A stretch of DNA of 11,772 nucleotides from NCBI GenBank assembly GCA_017828935.1, contig JAGAUG010000030.1:1-11772 (forward strand), read 5' to 3'. This DNA comes from Oscillospiraceae bacterium. Lineage in GTDB: Bacteria > Bacillota > Clostridia > Oscillospirales > Ruminococcaceae. A program made the translations under genes and the position numbers. The first letter of the stretch is position 1; each line of letters starts with the position of its first letter. This document shows, piece by piece, positions 6,499 through 11,772 of this stretch. The notes under the pieces are model-generated. The model was not told the origin of the DNA and ran no database searches. It saw nothing but the letters and a program-made list of their open reading frames with translations.

Positions 6499-7137
6499 AT
6501 GATAAAAATACAAAAAATCTGGAAATTTATTGTTTACCCGGTTGTTATTGCGACAATAAATTTTTTGTTGATTTATTTAATTACAAAATATTATTTGAGC
6601 GGTATCGACGTTGAATCTATTTTGTCTGATAAAGCTTTAGATTTTGAGCCTAGTATTTCTAGTATATTTAACGAAGAGTCCGAGGTCGAAACAGGAAAAG
6701 TAGAAAAAAATAATATCGAGTTTCCTAAAGCTAATACAGAATACGGAAAAATTGAGATAGAGTCAGTTAGTATGTCAGCATCGTTAATATTTGGAGATAC
6801 ACAAGAAGCTTTAAAACAAGGTGTTGGTCAATACAATGGAAGTTACATACCTGGATATGGGGGAACTATTTTAGTTACAGGTCATAATTATATATTTCCG
6901 CAAGTTGAAAATATAAAAATAGGTGATGTTATTAAAATTACGACTTCTTATGGAGTTTATAAATATAAAGTTTCAGATCTTAAAGTTTTAGACAAAGATG
7001 AGTATTCATCTATTCAAATAAGCGATAAACAAGAAAAACTAATATATTATACTTGCTATCCGTTTACTTCGTTTGGAGATATATCAACAAGATATTTTGT
7101 CTTTGCTGACTATATTTCTGGGCCCCAAATTAAGTAA
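6499..7137 (+). CDS. Class D-like sortase
   Basis: A membrane transpeptidase that cuts a C-terminal sorting signal and joins the surface protein to peptidoglycan. From ATG 6499 the protein has 212 residues: an N-terminal membrane anchor (about 9-32), an acidic linker (40-75), then the sortase barrel starting YGKIEIESV (about 82). The catalytic triad is visible: His129 in VTGHNY, Cys186 in YYTCYPF, Arg198 in STRYFVF. The TCYP form and overall length suit class D. A TTG three bases earlier is in frame, but ATG 6499 has GAGAGG at a good 8-nt distance and is preferred. It follows its likely substrate by 23 nt and precedes a membrane protein by 52 nt. Class D sortase SrtC of Bacillus anthracis works in sporulation with LPNTA substrates; the position behind spoIIR invites, but does not prove, a similar role. 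Confidence 0.92.
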   Translation: MIKIQKIWKFIVYPVVIATINFLLIYLITKYYLSGIDVESILSDKALDFEPSISSIFNEESEVETGKVEKNNIEFPKANTEYGKIEIESVSMSASLIFGDTQEALKQGVGQYNGSYIPGYGGTILVTGHNYIFPQVENIKIGDVIKITTSYGVYKYKVSDLKVLDKDEYSSIQISDKQEKLIYYTCYPFTSFGDISTRYFVFADYISGPQIK

Positions 7138-7189
7138 ATTAATTTTAATATTATTTTAATATTATTTTTTATTTGGAGAAATTTTTACT

Positions 7190-8038
7190 ATGAAAAAAAA
7201 AGCGATAAAATTTACTAGTTCTTTAATTTGTTTTATATTAACGCTGTGTTTATTTTTGACGTTTGTTTTTGTTTCAATTGGATTTAATTTTAGAAGTAAG
7301 TCTTTAAATAAATATATTAGTTCGTCTGGATATAGCAACGGTATATCTGAAAAAATTTTAGACAAGCTTTATAATTTAGCTGATACAAATAACTTACCTC
7401 ACGAGATATTTGATAATTTTGTTAATGCTGATTTGATGGCTAGCGACATATATGATTATATGGTTTCGATATCTTCTCAAGACAGTACTAATAGCGGGTA
7501 CATAAAAAATATTAATAATAAAAAACAAGAGTTAACAAAAAAAGTTAAAGATTATGTAATTTCGAATATAAAGCTTAGCGATCGACAGTTAACAGAAATA
7601 GATAAAAATATAGAAACATTTGTCGACGAATGTATTTTAATATATAAAAATAATATAAAATCTAATATATTAGAGACGGCGTTTAAATATATAAAATTCA
7701 TTGATAAATATTTTGTTGTTATTTTATTAATATTAATATTTATTGATATTATAATTATTTTAGTTTTAATAAACTCTCAAAGTTGGAAACACAGAGGATA
7801 TAGATATAGTTTATATTCTTTGATTTCTTGTGAATTGATGTTGACGAATTTGATAAGTTATATTTCGCTAAGCAATATAATTAATAGGCTAAATATATTA
7901 TCTAAAGAACTTAATAGTCTTGTTGTTGAGATATTAAATAATTGTTTATTTAATTTATATATCTCAGAAATTATACTATTTGTTTTAATCGGATTTAATA
8001 TTTATTTTTACAAAAAAGAAAAGAAAAAAGTTTTATAA
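7190..8038 (+). CDS. Four-helix membrane protein with extracytoplasmic domain, unknown function
   Basis: I do not recognise this 282-residue protein. It has a membrane helix near 9-31, an outside domain of about 140 residues (32-172; helical, Lys/Asn/Asp-rich, no Cys pair, no catalytic motif seen), then three more helices near 174-194, 206-225 and 253-274. Basic stretches (MKKK at the start, SWKHRGYRY between helices 2 and 3, KKEKKK at the end) predict N- and C-termini inside by the positive-inside rule. The ATG has GGAG 11 nt upstream. It sits 52 nt behind the sortase and 46 nt before yqhQ, so it could be a helper of the sortase/substrate pair or an independent gene. The 11-mer TTTTAATATTA occurs twice in tandem just upstream (7143-7164), of no evident meaning. 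Confidence 0.7.
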   Translation: MKKKAIKFTSSLICFILTLCLFLTFVFVSIGFNFRSKSLNKYISSSGYSNGISEKILDKLYNLADTNNLPHEIFDNFVNADLMASDIYDYMVSISSQDSTNSGYIKNINNKKQELTKKVKDYVISNIKLSDRQLTEIDKNIETFVDECILIYKNNIKSNILETAFKYIKFIDKYFVVILLILIFIDIIIILVLINSQSWKHRGYRYSLYSLISCELMLTNLISYISLSNIINRLNILSKELNSLVVEILNNCLFNLYISEIILFVLIGFNIYFYKKEKKKVL

Positions 8039-8084
8039 TTAATTTTATAATAAATAAAAAACAAAAAAGTTGAGGTGAAATGCG

Positions 8085-9005
8085 ATGGGAAGAAGATCGA
8101 ATCTATCAGTAGGTGGTCAGGCGGTTATTGAGGGAGTGATGATGAAAAACCAGAATAAAGTTTCGATGTCTGTTAGGTTACCTGATGGTTCTATTGATAA
8201 CGAGTGTTGGGAAGTTAAGTCGTCCAATAAATTATGTTTTAAGATTATAATACTGCGAGGATTTTTTAATTTTATATCTATGATGGTTTTAGGATATAAA
8301 TGTCTTATGAAATCAGCAGAGAAATCAGAAATGTTTGAAGATAAAGAAGACAAAGAAGATATAAAAAAAAATAAAAATCAAAATAAGCTAGAAAAAATTT
8401 TAGGAGATAATTTATTTAATATATTGATGGCTTTTTCGACGATTTTGAGTTTTGTTTTTTCGATAGGTTTATTTATGTGGTTTCCATCTTTTTTAGTAAA
8501 GCTTTTAGGGGGCTATATAAATATTTCTGACGGATTTAAAAGCCTAATCGAAGGACTTGTTAAAATATTTATTTTTGTAATTTACATATCGTTAACGTCT
8601 TTTATGAAAGAGATGAAAACTGTTTATATGTACCACGGAGCAGAACATAAATCGATCGCTTGTCTTGAATCAGGTGAAGAGCTTACTGTTGAAAATATAA
8701 AAAAATATTCGAGATTTCACCCCAGATGTGGAACCAGTTTTATTTTAATTTCTTTGGTTATTAGTATTTTAGTTTTTTCGATTGTTTCTTGGGAAAGTTT
8801 ATTAATAAGAGTATTATTAAAGCTTATATTAACTCCTGTTATAATTGGAATTTCATATGAGATTATAAAATTTACAGCGAAACACGATAACAAGTTTACA
8901 AGAATTTTTATCTTACCTGGGTTACTCTTACAAAAAATAACGACTAGAGAGCCGAATGATAAACAAATAGAAGTAGCTATCGACGCTTTAAAAAATATAA
9001 ATTAA
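8085..9005 (+). CDS. yqhQ: DUF1385 family membrane protein (YqhQ)
   Basis: A conserved Firmicute membrane protein of unknown biochemical function. The 306 residues begin with the family's N-terminal signature SVGGQAVIEGVMM (8-20). They continue with LRGFFNF (57-63), an acidic Lys/Asp-rich linker (80-102), helices near 112-135 and 155-173, then the conserved HGAEHK (184-189) and SRFHPRCGTSF (209-219), further helices, and the C-terminal TTREPND (286-292). The His/Cys-rich motifs look intact. ATG 8085 has an excellent GAGGTGA 6 nt upstream; an overlapping ATG at 8080 is out of frame. In many clostridia this gene precedes prmC and prfA; here prmC follows by 45 nt but pdaA takes the next place. 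Confidence 0.93.
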   Translation: MGRRSNLSVGGQAVIEGVMMKNQNKVSMSVRLPDGSIDNECWEVKSSNKLCFKIIILRGFFNFISMMVLGYKCLMKSAEKSEMFEDKEDKEDIKKNKNQNKLEKILGDNLFNILMAFSTILSFVFSIGLFMWFPSFLVKLLGGYINISDGFKSLIEGLVKIFIFVIYISLTSFMKEMKTVYMYHGAEHKSIACLESGEELTVENIKKYSRFHPRCGTSFILISLVISILVFSIVSWESLLIRVLLKLILTPVIIGISYEIIKFTAKHDNKFTRIFILPGLLLQKITTREPNDKQIEVAIDALKNIN

Positions 9006-9050
9006 ATTATTATTATAATTATAATATAAGAGAGGCTTAAATTAAAATAA

Positions 9051-9875
9051 ATGAGAGATATTTATAATAAAATAAAAAACGAGCTAACAAACGCAGGAGT
9101 TTTTGCTCCTGCGTTTGAGGCTTTTATAATTATTAAATATATTTTTAATAAAAATTATATTGATCTTAGAGACGAAGATATTACAGATAATAAAATAAAA
9201 AAATTAAAAAATATAATAAATAAAAGAAAGACAGGCTATCCGCTACAATATATATTGGGTCAGTGGGAGTTTTGGGGGCTTGTATTTAAAATAAAAGAAG
9301 GTGTTTTGATACCAAGGAGCGATACAGAAGTACTAGTAGAGACAGCTTTATTAAAAATCAAAAATATAAAAAATCCTGAAATATTAGATCTTTGTAGTGG
9401 GTCTGGTTGCGTTGCTATATCTTTAGCTAAAGAAAGACCCGACGCGAGAGTCGTAGCGATTGAAAAATCAAAAATAGCGTACAGCTGTTTAATAAAAAAT
9501 ATAGAGCTAAATAAAACATCAAACGTTGAGCCGATTTTAGAAGATATATTAAAAATAAAATTAAATCAAGATTTTGATTTAATAATTTCTAATCCGCCGT
9601 ATATAAAAACTAATGATATTGATAAGCTTCAAAGAGAAGTTAAATTTGAGCCTGTAATGGCTCTAGACGGAGGAGTTGATGGGTTATATTTTTATAAAAA
9701 TATTTTAAATAATTTTATAAATAATTTAAAAAAAGATGGTATATTGATGTTTGAAGTTGGAGATGGGCAAGCTGGGGACGTTTTAAATTTATTTAATAAA
9801 AAAAATTTTTATAAACTAGAAACAAAACAAGATATAAATAAAATAAATAGAATAGTATTTGGATTAAAAAAATAA
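9051..9875 (+). CDS. prmC: Peptide chain release factor N5-glutamine methyltransferase
   Basis: Methylates the glutamine of the GGQ motif in release factors 1 and 2, using S-adenosylmethionine. The 274 residues show the N-terminal helical domain ending in PLQYILG (64-70), the linker IPRSDTE (87-93), the SAM-binding DLCSGSGC (113-120), and the substrate-glutamine motif NPPY (181-184), followed by LDGGVDGL. All are intact and the length is normal. ATG 9051 is preceded in frame by TAA; GAGAGG at 9030-9035 is 15 nt away, unusually far. A perfect 12-bp inverted repeat lies inside the 5' coding region (9088-9117). It follows yqhQ by 45 nt, as in many clostridia, but its frequent partner prfA is absent. 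Confidence 0.95.
   Translation: MRDIYNKIKNELTNAGVFAPAFEAFIIIKYIFNKNYIDLRDEDITDNKIKKLKNIINKRKTGYPLQYILGQWEFWGLVFKIKEGVLIPRSDTEVLVETALLKIKNIKNPEILDLCSGSGCVAISLAKERPDARVVAIEKSKIAYSCLIKNIELNKTSNVEPILEDILKIKLNQDFDLIISNPPYIKTNDIDKLQREVKFEPVMALDGGVDGLYFYKNILNNFINNLKKDGILMFEVGDGQAGDVLNLFNKKNFYKLETKQDINKINRIVFGLKK
9088..9117 (+). promoter_or_regulatory. Perfect 12-bp stem-loop inside the start of prmC
   Basis: CAAACGCAGGAG (9088-9099) pairs perfectly with CTCCTGCGTTTG (9106-9117) across a 6-nt loop, TTTTTG. It begins 37 nt after the A of the start codon and is far more GC-rich than its surroundings. No U-run follows on either strand, so it is not an intrinsic terminator. A role in translation or RNA stability is inference; the encoded residues (TNAGVFAPAFEA) fit the normal PrmC N-terminus. 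Confidence 0.5.
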
Positions 9876-9899
9876 ATTTAAACATCCAAAATTTTTAAT

Positions 9900-9928
9900 G
9901 AGTAATATTATAAAAATCGCGCAAAATA
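9900..9928 (+). promoter_or_regulatory. Tentative sigma-G/sigma-F-like promoter before pdaA
   Basis: GAGTA (9900-9904), 17 bp, then CAAAATA (9922-9928) differ by one base each from the Bacillus forespore consensus GHATR and CATNHTA. Bacillus pdaA is forespore-expressed. The rest of the 119-bp region 9876-9994 is AT-only and shows no terminator for prmC. Confidence 0.25.
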
Positions 9929-9994
9929 ATTATATAAAAATTATATAAATAAATTAAATAATAAAGAATAGTAATAAAAAGGCAGGAATTAAAA

Positions 9995-11059
9995 ATGAAT
10001 AGAAAAATAAAAATGATTCTTATTTTGTCGACGGTATTTATTTCGTTGGCTGGTTGTAGTGAGAAATCGATGAATAACGCTAAAGATGGAGCAAAAAACG
10101 TAGTCGATGATGTTGGCGATGCAGCAAGAGACTTAGGTGAAGCTGCTGGTGACGCAGCTGATGCTGTTTATGAGACTGGTAGCGACGCTATGAGTTATGA
10201 TAATAATAATAATTATAATAATAATGGTAGCTATAGCGATACAGACGGATTTGTTGACGATAATAAATACAATAATAATTTAGAAGACGATATTTATGAT
10301 ATTACAAGTGGAGTAGAATCAGATGTATCTCAAGCTGTTCAAACGATGGCACCTATCGATTTTAATAAAATAAATTCGTTAGATAACAAAAAACAAGGTT
10401 GGGGACACGGAAAGAATAAAAATCAAGATAATCAACCTATTGACGCTATAAAATTTCAAGAAAAGTACGGAAAATACAATTCGTATTTTATTAGAGATTT
10501 AGATAAAAAAAATATATATCTAACTTTTGATGAAGGTTACGAAAACGGATATACTGGGCCGATTTTAGATATATTAAAACAAAAAGGTGTTAGCGCAGTG
10601 TTTTTTGTTACGTTGCCCTATGTTAAAGATAATCCAGATTTAATTAACAGGATGATAAACGAAGGTCATATAGTTGGAAACCATAGTGTAAAACATAAAT
10701 CTTTTCCGACGATAAGCGTTGAGGAAGGAAGCGAAGAAGTTGAAGGCTTACACGGCTATATGAAAGAAAATTATAACTATGATATGACACTTTTTAGGTT
10801 CCCTTGTGGAGAGTTTAGCGAGAGAAGTTTAGCGTTACTTGATAACTTAGGTTATAAATCTGTATTTTGGAGCTTTGCTTACGCTGATTGGGATCCAGAA
10901 AAGCAAATGTCCTGTGACGAAGCAAAAGAAAAAATATTATCTTCGGCTCACAACGGAGCAATATATTTGTTGCATGCTGTTTCAAAAACCAACTCAGAAA
11001 TTTTAGGCGACGTTATTGACCAACTTAAAAATCAAGGTTACAAGATATCTAAATTCTAA
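9995..11059 (+). CDS. pdaA: Lipoprotein PdaA-type N-acetylmuramic acid deacetylase
   Basis: Polysaccharide deacetylase of the PdaA group, which with CwlD makes the muramic delta-lactam of spore cortex, needed for germination. The catalytic half aligns closely with PdaA: GWGHGKNKNQ.QPID (135-150), TFDEGYENG (177-185, Asp179 probable base), GNHSVKH (228-234; His230 and His234 bind metal), RFPCGEFSERSL (268-279), and LLHAVSK (325-331, His327). The second Asp of the usual TFDD is Glu180; Bacillus PdaA also departs here (Asn). The N-terminus is unusual: a lipobox SLAGC (17-21) predicts a lipid-anchored protein. A helical Ala/Asp/Gly-rich stretch (27-65) and an Asn/Tyr-rich linker (69-95) follow before the enzyme. 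This makes it about 90 residues longer than the Bacillus protein. ATG 9995 has AGGA 7 nt upstream. It is followed at once by a strong terminator. Confidence 0.93.
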   Translation: MNRKIKMILILSTVFISLAGCSEKSMNNAKDGAKNVVDDVGDAARDLGEAAGDAADAVYETGSDAMSYDNNNNYNNNGSYSDTDGFVDDNKYNNNLEDDIYDITSGVESDVSQAVQTMAPIDFNKINSLDNKKQGWGHGKNKNQDNQPIDAIKFQEKYGKYNSYFIRDLDKKNIYLTFDEGYENGYTGPILDILKQKGVSAVFFVTLPYVKDNPDLINRMINEGHIVGNHSVKHKSFPTISVEEGSEEVEGLHGYMKENYNYDMTLFRFPCGEFSERSLALLDNLGYKSVFWSFAYADWDPEKQMSCDEAKEKILSSAHNGAIYLLHAVSKTNSEILGDVIDQLKNQGYKISKF

Positions 11060-11064
11060 AAAAA

Positions 11065-11103
11065 GCACTTCTAAAAGTTTAAATTAAAACTTTTTAGAAG
11101 TGC
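11065..11103. terminator. Bidirectional intrinsic terminator
   Basis: The arms GCACTTCTAAAAGTTT (11065-11080) and 11087-11103 form a stem of 16 pairs with one bulged T and a 6-nt AT loop. On the plus strand it is followed by AATTTTTTTGTTTTTTT; on the minus strand the A-run before it gives a T-run. It ends both pdaA, 5 bp after its stop, and the minus-strand gene, whose stop is at 11120. Confidence 0.93.
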
Positions 11104-11119
11104 AATTTTTTTGTTTTTT

Positions 11120-11772
11120 TTAGTTCTGAATTCTAGGAATTATAGGAGTATTGTCAGGTCTATAAACATAAACATCGAAACGACCACTATTACGCCTAAC
11201 TGGATACCCAGCAATAGACTTAGTATTAGGGAATTGATTTAGGTCTATTAAATCCATTATAACGAAACAATTTTCGATTTTACCTATATTTTGTGCACAA
11301 ATTAAACCTGCGGAATGTGCGCCACGTACTCCAGAGAAATAAGAGTTTTTTATTGTTAAATTTTTTACAGTTCCTTGGCGACCAATTTTTCCAAAGAAAC
11401 CAACATTATCAGATTTCTCTGATATACAACACAAATTACTTATAGTATGATTATTGCCATCAAAAGTTCCTTTGTAACCAGCATTTTGGAAAGTAGGGTT
11501 AGAATACCTATTCAAAATAGAGTCGTAAGCGATAGAAATCCAAGGACGAGAATCTGGGTCTTGCCAACTACGATATGGTTCGTTTACATGTATATCATTT
11601 TTTAAAATGGCGTTGGCTTTTAAATTTGGATAAGGACGCGAATATTTAGAGCAACCGTTCACTATCTTAGCGAACTCAAATAAATCATCTTCGTTATAGA
11701 TCTCGTAATATTCTTCTCCGTTAATTTGGACACTTCCTATACCAAAGATACTAAAATTAAAACAAATACAAA
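11120..11772 (-). CDS. GLUG-type secreted protein (partial, N-terminus beyond window edge)
   Basis: The frame is open from the right edge to the TAA at 11120-11122, about 217 residues. The GTG at 11660-11662 is internal: the frame continues upstream as CICFNFSIFGIGSVQINGEE, which looks like the end of a signal peptide and the mature N-terminus, so only a few residues are missing. Next comes YYEIYNEDDLFEFAKIVNG, the usual opening of this class (YEIxTAEDLxxFAxLVNxG), then a region of about 50 residues, then YKGTFDGNNHTISNL (about 11432-11476), VGFFGKIGRQGTVKNLTIKNS, and one clear GLUG-like module SAGLICAQNIGKIENC. These are hallmarks of secreted beta-helical surface proteins. It has several cysteines and no C-terminal anchor. 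Its module resembles those of the gene at the left edge. Substrate or partner is unknown. Confidence 0.75.
   Translation of the reverse strand, partial: CICFNFSIFGIGSVQINGEEYYEIYNEDDLFEFAKIVNGCSKYSRPYPNLKANAILKNDIHVNEPYRSWQDPDSRPWISIAYDSILNRYSNPTFQNAGYKGTFDGNNHTISNLCCISEKSDNVGFFGKIGRQGTVKNLTIKNSYFSGVRGAHSAGLICAQNIGKIENCFVIMDLIDLNQFPNTKSIAGYPVRRNSGRFDVYVYRPDNTPIIPRIQN

Noticed and set aside
9898..9948. 16-codon frame between prmC and pdaA
   Set aside because: No ribosome binding site and composition no different from flanking AT-rich spacer.
11120..11662. Taking GTG 11660-11662 as the start of the minus-strand protein
   Set aside because: The frame stays open to the window edge and upstream residues look like a signal peptide plus the usual family N-terminus, so this Val is internal.

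Overview
The window is strongly AT-rich, with almost all intergenic DNA A or T. It carries clear endospore genes (spoIIR, a PdaA-type deacetylase) beside Gram-positive surface genes (sortase, sorting-signal protein, LCP-like and CAP proteins, lipoprotein). This fits a low-GC, spore-forming Firmicute, probably a clostridium. Species cannot be told from the sequence. No tRNA, rRNA, insertion sequence, phage gene or CRISPR array was seen.

Layout. 1-471 is the 3' end of a secreted-type repeat protein (GLUG-like modules). A short intergenic region follows, with a perfect consensus promoter and a long hairpin. The asd-dapA operon (625-2630, minus strand) makes the common precursor of diaminopimelate, lysine and spore dipicolinate. 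Reading the other way from asd are a divergent, apparently catalytically dead LCP-like membrane protein (2770-3495) and a triple CAP-domain protein (3520-4782). These two share a reading frame and are parted by one stop codon plus 24 nt. spoIIR (4886-5482) comes next, followed by two decayed tandem copies of its own 3' end (5506-5830). Then come a small sorting-signal surface protein (5855-6475), a class D-like sortase (6499-7137), an unrecognised four-helix membrane protein (7190-8038), the DUF1385 gene yqhQ (8085-9005), prmC (9051-9875) and a lipoprotein form of pdaA (9995-11059). A strong bidirectional terminator separates pdaA from a second GLUG-type secreted protein on the minus strand, which runs off the right edge.

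How it fits together. Most genes concern the cell envelope or the spore. asd/dapA feed peptidoglycan and dipicolinate. SpoIIR is the forespore signal that activates sigma-E in the mother cell. PdaA acts on the spore cortex. The sortase and its likely substrate sit directly behind spoIIR, which suggests, but does not prove, a sporulation-linked surface display pair. The least conventional content is the LCP-like/CAP pair, the sortase/substrate/membrane trio with a non-canonical sorting signal, the spoIIR tail repeats, and two structured elements: the promoter plus hairpin at 525-625 and a perfect 12-bp stem inside prmC.
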